A stretch of 64,000 nucleotides of DNA from Gordonia westfalica (GTDB lineage: Bacteria; Actinomycetota; Actinomycetes; Mycobacteriales; Mycobacteriaceae). The notes under the pieces are model-generated. The model had not been told where the DNA came from. It was given only the letters and a program-made list of their open reading frames with translations, and did no database searches. Both the position numbers and the translations under genes were made by a program. The DNA lies in the NCBI RefSeq assembly GCF_900105725.1, contig NZ_FNLM01000034.1:1860001-1924000 (forward strand), given 5' to 3'. Each line of letters opens with the position of its first letter. The first letter of the stretch is position 1. Below are positions 17,889 through 25,791 of the stretch, in pieces.

Positions 17889-18719
17889 ATGAAGGACTTT
17901 CGCGACAAGGTCGTGGTGATCACCGGTGCCGGTTCGGGCATGGGCCGCGACATCGCCGTCAAACTCGCCCGGCAGGGCGCCCGCCTCGCCATCTCCGACG
18001 TCACGCCCGACGGCCTGGCGGAGACCGAGCGTCTCGTGAAAGCGGCCGGCGCAGAGGTGCATTCGCAACTGCTCAACGTCGCCGAGCGGGAGGCCGTGCT
18101 GACCTACGCCGACACCGTCAAGGATCACTTCGGCGTGGTCAACGTGGTCTTCAACAACGCCGGCATCGCGCATCACGGCGAGATCGAACGCACCGAGTTC
18201 AAGGACATCGAGCGCGTCATGGACGTCGACTACTGGGGAGTCGTCAACGGCACCAAGGCGTTCCTCCCCCACGTCATCGCCTCCGGCGACGGCCACATCG
18301 TCAACACCTCGTCGCTGTTCGGCCTGCTCGCCGAACCCGGTCAGGCCGCGTACAACTCGGCGAAGTTCGCCGTCCGCGGGTTCACCGAGGCGCTGCGCCA
18401 GGAGATGATCATCGCCAAGCACCCGGTCGAGGTGACCTGTGTGCACCCGGGCGGTATCAAGACCGCGATCGCCCGCAACGCGACCGTGTCCGGCGATCAC
18501 GACCAGAAGTCCACCGCGGACTTCTTCGACCGCTATCTCGCCAGGATGACCAGTGAGGACGCCGCCGACGTGATCATCGCGGGCGTACGAAAGAACAAGG
18601 CGCGCATCCTCGTCGGCGCCGACGCCAAGATCCTCGACCTCGCGGTGCGCATCGTCGCGTCGAAGTACCAGTGGGTCTCGGCGAAGGCCACCGGCTGGGC
18701 GCTGTCGAAGGCCAAGTAG
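17889..18719 (+). CDS. Short-chain dehydrogenase/reductase
   Basis: A 276-aa classical SDR. It has the cofactor motif TGAGSGMG near residue 15, NNAG in the middle and the catalytic YNSAK, with the Ser in NTSSLFG. It begins at ATG 17889 after a good AGGAGA site, 35 bp downstream of the monooxygenase, so both are one operon. SDRs of this kind oxidise or reduce alcohols and ketones with NAD(P)(H); the partner enzyme suggests it supplies or consumes the ketone. By gene order it resembles Rv1245c. It ends only 3 bp from the stop of the convergent lipoprotein gene, with no room for a separate terminator. Confidence 0.9.
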   Translation: MKDFRDKVVVITGAGSGMGRDIAVKLARQGARLAISDVTPDGLAETERLVKAAGAEVHSQLLNVAEREAVLTYADTVKDHFGVVNVVFNNAGIAHHGEIERTEFKDIERVMDVDYWGVVNGTKAFLPHVIASGDGHIVNTSSLFGLLAEPGQAAYNSAKFAVRGFTEALRQEMIIAKHPVEVTCVHPGGIKTAIARNATVSGDHDQKSTADFFDRYLARMTSEDAADVIIAGVRKNKARILVGADAKILDLAVRIVASKYQWVSAKATGWALSKAK

Positions 18720-18722
18720 CTG

Positions 18723-19673
18723 CTACAGGCCGTGCTCGGCCAGCCACTCCAGCGCGACATCACGCGGATCACTGCCGGTCTCGACCTCGCCCGCCATCGT
18801 GGCGAGGTCGGCCGTGGTGATCTCGCCGGCGACCTTGTTCACGGTCTTCACCTGGTCACGGTTCAGCGCGGCCGACCGGAAGACGGGCACCAGCACCTCG
18901 GCGCGCGGTCCGGACTGTTCGGCGGGTGGGCCGTCCGAGGGGTTGTCGGCGGTGTCGCCGCCACCGGACGAATTGCGTAGTGCCTGAACGTCGGACGACG
19001 CCCCCTCGGCGTCCTCCCCCGCGATGTCGAGCGGTGTGAGGAGGCCGACCGCGGTCCCCTCCGCCGCGCGATGGAGCGCCTGGTCGGTGGTGTCGACCGT
19101 TTCCACCGCCCCCAGACGGCACCCCGCCGACGTGAACGCGTCGAGTGTCGCCGGATCGGGGTCGGCGGTGGCGACCACCGGGAGTCCCGGCGGGAGGAGC
19201 CCGCAGTCGTCGAGACCGGTGGCCCCGACGCTGCCGGCGAGGGTCGTCGACACGAAGATCTGCGGCGCGCCGGAGACCGGGGTCTCGTCCCCCACCGAAA
19301 CACCCTGCGGCAGCGATCGGTTCAGTTCGACGTAGACGTCCTCGGCGCCGACCGCGGTCGACGACGGGGCCAGCATCGTCAGCAGATCCCCGGTGAAGGC
19401 CGGGAAGAGGTCCAGTGCCGCGCGATCCATCTCGCCGAGCAGCACCGCGTCGTCGCCGCGGAGCTGATCGGCGGACACGACGGAACCCGCATTGCGCAGG
19501 GCACCCGCGTACACCTCGGCCATCACCCGCATCGCCGCGTCGTCCGACGAGCCGATCACGATGCCGCGCGGCGGCGACCCGGCTTCGTCGCCGCACCCGG
19601 CGAGGACGACGGCCAGTGCCACGATCAGCCCGGTGACCACCAGGAGACGCTTACGGACGAGACGTTTACGCAC
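18723..19673 (-). CDS. lpqZ: LpqZ-like substrate-binding lipoprotein (glycine betaine/OpuAC type)
   Basis: A 316-aa predicted lipoprotein. It starts with a basic RKRLVRKRLLVV segment, then a hydrophobic stretch ending in the lipobox VLAGC. The rest looks like an OpuAC-type periplasmic binding domain (GIVIGSSDDAAMRVMAEVYAGALRNAG near the start, later PVFRSAALNRDQVKTVNKVAGEI). The family binds quaternary amines such as glycine betaine for an ABC importer, but no permease or ATPase gene is next to it. The GTG start at 19671-19673 is chosen because it directly precedes the signal peptide. An insert rich in Gly/Asp/Ser (SSGGGDTADNPSDGPPAEQ) is not typical of the fold. It sits downstream of marC, behind an 18-bp tandem duplication. 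Confidence 0.78.
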   Translation of the reverse strand: MRKRLVRKRLLVVTGLIVALAVVLAGCGDEAGSPPRGIVIGSSDDAAMRVMAEVYAGALRNAGSVVSADQLRGDDAVLLGEMDRAALDLFPAFTGDLLTMLAPSSTAVGAEDVYVELNRSLPQGVSVGDETPVSGAPQIFVSTTLAGSVGATGLDDCGLLPPGLPVVATADPDPATLDAFTSAGCRLGAVETVDTTDQALHRAAEGTAVGLLTPLDIAGEDAEGASSDVQALRNSSGGGDTADNPSDGPPAEQSGPRAEVLVPVFRSAALNRDQVKTVNKVAGEITTADLATMAGEVETGSDPRDVALEWLAEHGL

Positions 19674-19680
19674 GCTGCCA

Positions 19681-19716
19681 CCGTATCTGCTGTGTGCCCC
19701 GTATCTGCTGTGTGCC
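19681..19716. repeat. Perfect 18-bp tandem duplication upstream of lpqZ-like gene
   Basis: CCGTATCTGCTGTGTGCC occurs twice head to tail (19681-19698 and 19699-19716) with no mismatch. It fills most of the 50-bp gap between marC and the lipoprotein gene, where the promoter or leader of the latter should be. Confidence 0.9.
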
Positions 19717-19723
19717 TCCGCGG

Positions 19724-20344
19724 TCAGACACCCTCGGCGACGAATCCCATGATCGAGTTCGCGATGAGCTGCACAGCGATCGCGGCGAGCAACAGACCCG
19801 CGATCTTGGCCAGCAGGGTGATCCCGCCGACGCCCAGCACGCGGATCAGGACGGTCGAGTAGCGCAGCACCAGCATCACCACGATGTGCACGCTGATGAT
19901 GGCCGCGGCGATGGCCAGATACCCCGCGGCTTCCCCCTCGACACTGCTGACCTGCACGATGACCGCGGCGATGGCGCCCGGCCCCGCCAGCAGCGGGGTT
20001 CCCAGCGGCACGAGTGCCACGTTGACGTCGTCGGATGCCTTCGGATTGGCGGCGTTGCCCAGGCCGGTGAGCAACTGCAGCGCCACCAGCAGCAAGAGCA
20101 GCCCGCCCGCACCCTGCAGGGCCGGGATGCCGATGTGCAGATAGTTCAGGATGGCCTTGCCGCCGATCGCGAACACGCTGATCACCAGCAGGCTGACCAG
20201 CGGCGCCTGCAAGGCGGCGCGGCGCCGGTACTCGGGTGAGCGCTGCCCGACGAGACTCAGGAACAACGGGATCTGTCCGGGCGGGTCCATGATGACGATG
20301 AGCGTGATCAACGTGGTCGTGTACACGGTGACGTCGAAAGGCAC
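19724..20344 (-). CDS. MarC-family integral membrane protein
   Basis: A 206-aa protein with six predicted helices. The first includes the family motif IVIMDPPGQIPLFLSL. A GAGGLLLLLVALQLLTG helix and PLGTPLLAGPGAIAAVIV follow, both typical of the MarC/UPF0056 family. The function of MarC proteins is not settled; the old link to multiple antibiotic resistance was not confirmed. The ATG at 20342-20344 directly precedes the first helix, so the start is firm. It is divergent from corA, with only 54 bp between, and upstream of the lpqZ-like gene on the same strand. Confidence 0.88.
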   Translation of the reverse strand: MPFDVTVYTTTLITLIVIMDPPGQIPLFLSLVGQRSPEYRRRAALQAPLVSLLVISVFAIGGKAILNYLHIGIPALQGAGGLLLLLVALQLLTGLGNAANPKASDDVNVALVPLGTPLLAGPGAIAAVIVQVSSVEGEAAGYLAIAAAIISVHIVVMLVLRYSTVLIRVLGVGGITLLAKIAGLLLAAIAVQLIANSIMGFVAEGV

Positions 20345-20398
20345 GCCGAGATCCTACTGGGAAAGACGGCCGTGCCCCCGCGGGTACCATCGGCGAAC

Positions 20399-21487
20399 GT
20401 GGCGACGATCCCCAGGTCCGGCCCGCGCGGCCTGCCGCCGCGCCGGGAGGCGCAGCCGTCGCCGAAGAAGGTCCCGGTCCCCGCGGCACGGGCCGTCGTC
20501 GACTGTGCCGTCTACGTCAACGGTCACCGCCAGCCGGGGCGCATCAGCTATCGCGACGCGCTGGCCCAGGTCCGCGCGTCGGGTGAGGGTTTCGTGTGGG
20601 TCGGGTTGCACTCGCCCGACGACTCTCAGATGACCGATGTGGGCACGACGTTCGGTCTGCACGAACTGGTCGTCGAGGACGCGGTTCACGCACATCAGCG
20701 TCCGAAGCTCGAGGTGTACGACGACACCCAGTTCCTGGTGCTGCGGACCGTGCAGTACGTCGAACACGAGTCGATGGCGAAGGCCAGTGAGGTCGTCGAG
20801 ACCGGCGAGATCATGGTGTTCGCCGGACCCGACTTCGTCCTGACGGTGCGCCACGGCGAGCACACCGAGTTGTCGGGGCTGCGGCGGAGTCTCGAGAGCC
20901 GGCCCGAGCGGCTCGCGCTCGGTCCGACGGCCGTGCTGCACGCGGTGGCCGACAAGGTCGTCGACAGCTACCTCGCGGTCACCGAACGCATGGACGTCGA
21001 CATCGTGGCCATCGAGGAGTCGGTGTTCAGCCGGCAGAAGCGGTGGCTCGACATCGACCCGGTGTATCTGCTGCGGCGGGAGGTCCTCGAGCTCCGACGC
21101 GCCGTCACCCCGCTGTCGGCGCCGCTGCAGAGCCTCACCGCCGGCGGTAACCCGTTGGTCCCCAAAGAGATCCGTCGGCACCTCCGCGACGTCGCCGACC
21201 ATCTCACCACCGTGATCGAACGCGTGCTGGAATACGACGAACTGCTGAACTCGCTGCTGCAGGCCGGTGCCGCGAAGGTGGGAATCCAGCAGTCCACCGA
21301 CATGCGGAAGATCTCCGCGTGGGTCGCGATCGCCGCGGTGCCCACGATGATCGCCGGGATCTACGGCATGAACTTCGACCACATGCCCGAGCTGCACCAG
21401 ACCTGGGGTTATCCCGTCGTCCTCGGCGTCCTGGTCGCGGTGTGCTGCGCGCTGTTCGTGGTGTTCCGGCGCAGCCACTGGCTGTGA
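20399..21487 (+). CDS. corA: CorA-family Mg2+/Co2+ transporter
   Basis: A 362-aa CorA. It has a long cytoplasmic N-terminal alpha/beta domain, a helical stalk, then two C-terminal helices (AWVAIAAVPTMIAGIYGMNF and YPVVLGVLVAVCCALFVVF) joined by the diagnostic YGMNF loop. It forms a pentameric divalent cation channel in the inner membrane. Two GTG starts are possible, 20372 and 20399. I prefer 20399 because a TACCAT -10-like element lies 8 bp upstream, which gives a leaderless message like several neighbours. In M. tuberculosis corA (Rv1239c) is next to sugC; here about 5 kb of extra genes separate them. Confidence 0.92.
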   Translation: MATIPRSGPRGLPPRREAQPSPKKVPVPAARAVVDCAVYVNGHRQPGRISYRDALAQVRASGEGFVWVGLHSPDDSQMTDVGTTFGLHELVVEDAVHAHQRPKLEVYDDTQFLVLRTVQYVEHESMAKASEVVETGEIMVFAGPDFVLTVRHGEHTELSGLRRSLESRPERLALGPTAVLHAVADKVVDSYLAVTERMDVDIVAIEESVFSRQKRWLDIDPVYLLRREVLELRRAVTPLSAPLQSLTAGGNPLVPKEIRRHLRDVADHLTTVIERVLEYDELLNSLLQAGAAKVGIQQSTDMRKISAWVAIAAVPTMIAGIYGMNFDHMPELHQTWGYPVVLGVLVAVCCALFVVFRRSHWL

Positions 21488-21525
21488 GGCGATTGCCCGA
21501 TCGCCGCGTCGGGTAGTCGGTGGGC

Positions 21526-22170
21526 ATGAGCACCACCGAGACAGACGACACCGTGAAGGCCCTGTTCGAACGGGCCGGACGCACCTACGCCGACGAGGCC
21601 GGGATCACGCTGAAGGACACGCCGGCCCCACTGTTCGAGCTCCTGGTCCTGTCGCTCCTGCTGAGCACTCGGATCTCCGCCGACATCGCGGTCGCCGCGG
21701 CCCGCGAACTGTTCGCCTCCGGCTTTCGCACCCCGGAGAAGATGGCCGGGGCGTCGTGGCAGAGCCTCGTCGACGCGCTGGGCCGCGGGCACTACAAGCG
21801 CTACGACGAGAGCACGGCGACGCGCCTCGGCGAGGCCGGGCAGAAGGTGGTCGACGACTATCACGGGGATCTCCGCGGACTCGCCGAGAAGGCCGGCTCC
21901 GACCCGGACGAGGCCTCGACGCTGTTGCAGGAGTTCACCGGCATCGGCCCGGTCGGCGCGGACATCTTCCTGCGCGAGGTGCAGTCCGTGTGGGGTTGGG
22001 TCACACCGCATTTCGACAAGCGAGCGCTGTCGGCGGCGAAGGAACTCGGCCTCCCCGACGACCCGGCGCGTCTCGCCGATCTCGCCGACGGCAGGCCCGA
22101 GGCCCTCGCCGCGGCCCTGGTGCGGGTCTCACTCGACAAGGACCTGCTCGACGAGCTCAGGGCCGGGTAG
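21526..22170 (+). CDS. HhH-GPD-like (endonuclease III fold) protein without the usual catalytic residues
   Basis: A 214-aa all-helical protein. The helix-hairpin-helix is LLQEFTGIGPVGADIF (residues 133-148), placing it in the HhH-GPD superfamily of base-excision glycosylases. Endonuclease III has a catalytic Lys in GxGRKTA and an Asp in VDTH. The matching positions here read GIGPVGA and VTPH, so both appear lost. No Cys4 iron-sulfur loop is present either. It may bind DNA without lyase activity, or use other residues. ATG 21526 is preferred over a GTG at 21520. It follows corA by 38 bp, so read-through is possible. Confidence 0.75.
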   Translation: MSTTETDDTVKALFERAGRTYADEAGITLKDTPAPLFELLVLSLLLSTRISADIAVAAARELFASGFRTPEKMAGASWQSLVDALGRGHYKRYDESTATRLGEAGQKVVDDYHGDLRGLAEKAGSDPDEASTLLQEFTGIGPVGADIFLREVQSVWGWVTPHFDKRALSAAKELGLPDDPARLADLADGRPEALAAALVRVSLDKDLLDELRAG

Positions 22171-22283
22171 CGCGGGCCTATCCTGGGAGGGCGGCGACGG
22201 ACGTCCAGGTTTGAGGCGCGCCGTCGTCGGGCAATCGAGGACGGCCGCGCGTCCACTGCGGACCACGAACGGGAGGAGTACTG

Positions 22284-23384
22284 GTGTCAGCTGAGGCGAT
22301 TGCAACCGATCCGACGACGGACGGGGTCTTTCGCGGGCCGACGCTGCCCAGTGCCCGCGGTCCGCTCTCCCGGACGGTGATCGACCTGCTCCGCGGCGAT
22401 CCCGACGCAGCGCGGCCCGGCAGGGTCGGCGCGGCGCTGCAGGACCCAGACCTGGTCACCCCAGACCTGTTCACCACAGACCTGTTCACCACAGACCTGT
22501 TCTCCACCGACCCGTACGGCGACGACCTGCAGTTGGCGCTGTATCTCTGCTACGAGATGCACTACGTCGGATTCGCCGATGCCGACGCCGCCTGGGAGTG
22601 GCAGCCGGAGCTGCTGTCCCTGCGCGCCGGTCTCGAACGACGCTTCCTGGACGCGCTGCACCGAGACGTGCCCGCGGCGACCGCCGACGACACCGCCGAG
22701 TCCGAGATGGACGAACTCTGCATCGAGAACCCCGACGGCGACGGCGCGTCGTACCACCTGCGCGACAACGGCACGTGGGAGCAGTTCCGGCAGCTGTTCG
22801 CGCTGCGGTCGCTGTACCACCTCAAGGAGGCCGATCCGCACGCGTGGGCCATCCCGCGGCTGCGCGGCCACGCCAAAGCCGCTTATGTGGCAGTCGAATT
22901 CGACGAGTTCGGCGGCGGTCGCGGTGACGCGGTCCATCAGGAACTCTTCGCCGACCTGCTGCGTGCGTCCGATCTCTCGGCCGACTACCTCGGCTACCTC
23001 GACACCGTCCCCGGCGTCGCGCTGACCCCGGTGAACCTCATGTCGCTCTTCGGATTGCACCGCCGGTACCGCGGCGCCGCGGTCGGCCATCTCGCGGCCA
23101 CCGAGATCACCTCACCACCCGGATCCCAGCGGCTCCTGGCCGGACTCTCACGACTCGACGCCCCCGAGGCGTGCCGGCACTTCTACCGCGAACACGTCGA
23201 GGCCGACGCGGTCCACGAGCAGATCCTGCGCACCGACGTCGTCGGCGACCTCGTCCGCTCCGCGCCGGACACCGAGGCCGACGTGATCTTCGGTATCCGC
23301 GCCTTCCTGTTCGTCGAGGACGCGCTCGACGCGCACGTGATGGGCGCGTGGGAGCGCGGCGAGAGCGCCTTCCCCGGGATCTGA
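22284..23384 (+). CDS. Haem-oxygenase-like diiron oxidase (iron-containing redox enzyme family)
   Basis: A 366-aa protein whose C-terminal 280 residues fit the haem-oxygenase-like diiron oxidase (HDO) fold. Likely iron ligands are in CYEMHYVGF, VEFDEFGGG and REHVEADAVHEQIL, the Glu/His spacing expected of the family. Known HDOs cleave or oxidise amino acids and fatty acids using O2; the substrate here is unknown. Residues about 55-75 come from a 15-bp tandem repeat (PDLFTTDLFTTDLFSTD). The GTG at 22284 follows a strong GGGAGGAG site. The gene faces a CDGSH protein and a HemK2-like methyltransferase, and I suspect that the three act together. Confidence 0.8.
   Translation: MSAEAIATDPTTDGVFRGPTLPSARGPLSRTVIDLLRGDPDAARPGRVGAALQDPDLVTPDLFTTDLFTTDLFSTDPYGDDLQLALYLCYEMHYVGFADADAAWEWQPELLSLRAGLERRFLDALHRDVPAATADDTAESEMDELCIENPDGDGASYHLRDNGTWEQFRQLFALRSLYHLKEADPHAWAIPRLRGHAKAAYVAVEFDEFGGGRGDAVHQELFADLLRASDLSADYLGYLDTVPGVALTPVNLMSLFGLHRRYRGAAVGHLAATEITSPPGSQRLLAGLSRLDAPEACRHFYREHVEADAVHEQILRTDVVGDLVRSAPDTEADVIFGIRAFLFVEDALDAHVMGAWERGESAFPGI
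22447..22506 (+). repeat. In-frame 15-bp tandem repeat inside the diiron oxidase gene
   Basis: Four head-to-tail 15-bp units. Units at 22462-22476 and 22477-22491 are identical (CAGACCTGTTCACCA). The unit at 22492-22506 differs by one base and that at 22447-22461 by two. They encode repeated T/PDLF(T) pentapeptides. Copy-number change would alter the linker by five residues without a frameshift. Confidence 0.85.
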
Positions 23385-23415
23385 GAGTTCCCGGGCGGGT
23401 CGGTCGCCGGTGGGG

Positions 23416-23649
23416 TCAGTCGGCCGTACGCTTGCGGCGCTTGCGGTGGCTGGTGTCGCACAGCGGGTAGTTCTTGCTGCGGCCGCACGCACAGACCGCG
23501 ACCATGAACCGGTCGGACTGCACATGGGAACCGTCGGGGAGTTCGATGTCGACCGGGCCCTCGACGAGCACCGGTCCCCCACGAACCACCCGCACCGCCG
23601 TGCGTTTGCTGTCCTGTGTGCCGGTCACCGAAACGTCCTCCAGGGTCAC
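23416..23649 (-). CDS. CDGSH-type iron-sulfur protein
   Basis: A 77-aa protein with one CDGSH 2Fe-2S motif: CACGRSKNYPLCDTSH, ligands Cys53, Cys55, Cys64 and His68. The usual Gly of CDG is Thr here. The motif is followed by a very basic tail (RKRRKR). CDGSH proteins carry a labile 2Fe-2S cluster and take part in electron or cluster transfer. The GTG start at 23647-23649 overlaps the stop of the methyltransferase upstream (GTGA), so they are co-translated. The stop is 31 bp from that of the convergent diiron oxidase. It could be the electron donor for that oxidase, which is inference. Confidence 0.88.
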   Translation of the reverse strand: MTLEDVSVTGTQDSKRTAVRVVRGGPVLVEGPVDIELPDGSHVQSDRFMVAVCACGRSKNYPLCDTSHRKRRKRTAD

Positions 23650-24416
23650 GCCGACTTCTCCGTGTCAGCGGTGTGACGCTCGGACGACTCCCCGTCGAGC
23701 TCGTCAGCAGGCGCGACGGCGGCGATCCCGACCAGACGCTCGACGCGGCATCCGCATTCGAGCAGTCCGCGTTCCTCGAGCCATTCGGCGCGGGCGGTCA
23801 TGACCGGACCGAACGAAATGTACCGCTCGGCGACGATCTCGGCGGTCAATCCGCCGGCCCGGAGGCTGCGGAGAGATGCCTCTTCGTCGGCGAATTCGGA
23901 GTGCACCAGCAGGAACGCCCCGCCGGGACGCAGGAGCGTCGGGACGTGCGCGCACAGCAGGTCCAGCACCGCACGACCGTCGAGGCCCGCGTCCCAGGCA
24001 TGCGACGGCCCGGCCGGGTGGTATCGGGGGTCGGAGACCGGCGGCGTCGGCACGTAGGGCGGGTTGCAGGTCACGACGTCGTACTTCCCCACGTGGCGGG
24101 TCAGATCGCCGTGTTCGACCCGGACGGACACCCCCGCCGATCTCGCGGCCCGACGCGCATACGCGACGGCATCGGCGGATGCGTCGACCGCGGTCACCTC
24201 CGCCGCACCTCGGCGAGCAGCGGCGACAGCGATCGCCCCACTGCCGGTGCACAGGTCGAGGACGCGTTTGCCGTCCACGCCTTGTGCACGTACCAGGCCG
24301 ATGAGGAGTTCGGTGTCCTGCTGCGGCAGATAGACCTCGCCGACCGTGCTGGTGGCGACCCCGGAAAGGGCGTCAGGGACTCGCGCCGAGGCGAGCGATG
24401 CGGATGTCAGCGTCAC
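23646..24416 (-). CDS. HemK2/MTQ2-type protein methyltransferase
   Basis: A 256-aa class I SAM methyltransferase. The SAM motif is VLDLCTGSGAIAVAAA (residues 52-67), the acidic loop is VTAVDAS, and the catalytic NPPY is at 118-121. NPPY marks amide N-methylation, as in release-factor glutamine methylation by HemK; MTQ2/HemK2 relatives methylate eRF1 in eukaryotes. The bacterial substrate of this subfamily is unknown to me. Start GTG is at 24414-24416. It is followed with overlap by the CDGSH gene and preceded, 36 bp upstream on the same strand, by a SUFU-domain gene. Confidence 0.85.
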   Translation of the reverse strand: MTLTSASLASARVPDALSGVATSTVGEVYLPQQDTELLIGLVRAQGVDGKRVLDLCTGSGAIAVAAARRGAAEVTAVDASADAVAYARRAARSAGVSVRVEHGDLTRHVGKYDVVTCNPPYVPTPPVSDPRYHPAGPSHAWDAGLDGRAVLDLLCAHVPTLLRPGGAFLLVHSEFADEEASLRSLRAGGLTAEIVAERYISFGPVMTARAEWLEERGLLECGCRVERLVGIAAVAPADELDGESSERHTADTEKSA

Positions 24417-24452
24417 CAGAGGATCGTTCCCTCGGGCGGTGCTCGCGAAACC

Positions 24453-25043
24453 TCAGCCGGGGGTGGCCGACGCCCGATTCGGTTCGGTGACGTCGATTCC
24501 GGCCTCGCGCCAGGCGTCACGCAGGGCGTCCGCCCCCTTGAGACGCACCCAGGCCGCCTCGTTCGCGGTGATCGGCACCGCGCGGAGCAGACGGACGGGG
24601 TCCATCGGGTCGGGCAGCTCGACCTCGCCCAGGTCGTCAGAGGTGAGCAGCACCGCCGTACAGGTGGCACCGTCCCAGAGCGGTTCACCCAGATCGACGA
24701 GGGCATCGGCGTCGAGGATCAGTCCTTCCACCGCGGGTGCGGCGGCCAGCGTCGCCAGTCGCTTGTGCAGGCCCGGGAGCGGCGACCCCGCCCGCATACG
24801 CACCACCAGCTCGGCCCGGGGCCCGCGCACCGGGTCGGCGTGGAGGTCGGTCGGGTCGGTCATCGGATGGCGCGCGCACCCGGAGGTGACGTACACCAGC
24901 TCACCGGGGCCGGAATCGTCGAGCACGAACCGCAGCACATCGATCGGCTCCACGCCGAGGAACGTCACCGACGCCCGCTGCGGTTCGGCGCCGAGCCGCT
25001 CCCTGAGATGTCTCCCGACGAGGTCGGTCACCGCTTCAGTCAC
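24453..25043 (-). CDS. Suppressor-of-fused (SUFU) domain protein
   Basis: A 196-aa protein resembling the bacterial SUFU-like family: VTFLGVEPIDVLRFVLDD near the start, VYVTSGCARHPM, then LILDADALVDLGEPLWDG and VELPDPMDPVRLLRAVPITANEAAWVRLKG towards the end. SUFU-fold proteins often occur as immunity proteins in polymorphic toxin systems, but single-copy actinobacterial versions have no known role. No toxin-like gene is adjacent. GTG at 25041-25043 is the only sensible start. It is the first gene of the minus-strand set SUFU-methyltransferase-CDGSH, and divergent from a phosphoesterase gene 58 bp away. Confidence 0.78.
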   Translation of the reverse strand: MTEAVTDLVGRHLRERLGAEPQRASVTFLGVEPIDVLRFVLDDSGPGELVYVTSGCARHPMTDPTDLHADPVRGPRAELVVRMRAGSPLPGLHKRLATLAAAPAVEGLILDADALVDLGEPLWDGATCTAVLLTSDDLGEVELPDPMDPVRLLRAVPITANEAAWVRLKGADALRDAWREAGIDVTEPNRASATPG

Positions 25044-25101
25044 GTCCGACAGGCTACCGAGAAGACTGCGACCGATTTGAGCCCTCGTCTAGCCTGGAGC
25101 A

Positions 25102-25791
25102 ATGGTCCGGGTTCTGGCGGTCGCCGACGAGGTGGTGGACTCTCTCACCTTCGGCGTCGGCATCGAGGGGCGCCCCGACCTCATCCTCGGGGCGGGCGAC
25201 CTCCCCTTCGACTATCTCGAGATCCTCTCCTCGCTGTGCGACGCACCGTGTGTCTACGTGCCCGGCAACCACGACCGTGAGCTCCGCGGCTACCACCGCG
25301 GACGCACCGGCTGGACGCGTGCGGGTCTCCCCACCGAGGACCCGGGTCCGCGCGGCGGGATCAACGCCGACGGGCGCACGGTGACGGTCGCCGGCCTGCG
25401 GATCAGCGGTCTCGGCGGCAGCCGCTGCTACAACGGCGGGACCAACCAGTACACCGACACCCAGCAACGTCTGCGGTCGATGCGTCTGCGCTGCGCGAGC
25501 GTGCTGTCGAGGTCCGTCAGCACCGACATCCTCCTCACCCACAGCCCCGCACGCGGCGTCGGCGACGGCGACGACACCCCGCACCGGGGCTTCGACTGCT
25601 TCCACCCGCTCGTGCGCTCGTTGCGCCCGACGCTGCTGGTGCACGGCCACGTCCATCCCTACGGCAGCCGGCCGCGTGATCTCCCGATCGGCGAGGCGAC
25701 GACGTCGATGAACGTCGTGGGCTTCTGCCAGTTCGACATCGATCCCGCGACCAGGAAGGTCGAGATCGTGAGGCGCAGACATGGCGCGTGA
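25102..25791 (+). CDS. Calcineurin-like metallophosphoesterase
   Basis: A 229-aa phosphoesterase. Metal motifs visible are GAGDLPFDY (residues 30-38), VPGNHDRE (53-60), LLTHSPA and HGHVHPYG (about 180). The first motif, normally DxH, reads ADEV here, so one ligand His is missing. The substrate is unknown; relatives act on nucleotides, phosphoproteins or phospholipids. ATG 25102 lies 6 bp behind a TAGCCT -10 box, indicating a leaderless start. Its last 11 bp overlap the following ParB-like gene, which implies translational coupling and a joint function. Confidence 0.82.
   Translation: MVRVLAVADEVVDSLTFGVGIEGRPDLILGAGDLPFDYLEILSSLCDAPCVYVPGNHDRELRGYHRGRTGWTRAGLPTEDPGPRGGINADGRTVTVAGLRISGLGGSRCYNGGTNQYTDTQQRLRSMRLRCASVLSRSVSTDILLTHSPARGVGDGDDTPHRGFDCFHPLVRSLRPTLLVHGHVHPYGSRPRDLPIGEATTSMNVVGFCQFDIDPATRKVEIVRRRHGA

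Noticed and set aside
23616..25280. 554-residue plus-strand frame across the methyltransferase and SUFU genes
   Set aside because: Antisense shadow with Arg/Gly-rich composition and no motif; both minus-strand genes have clear domains.
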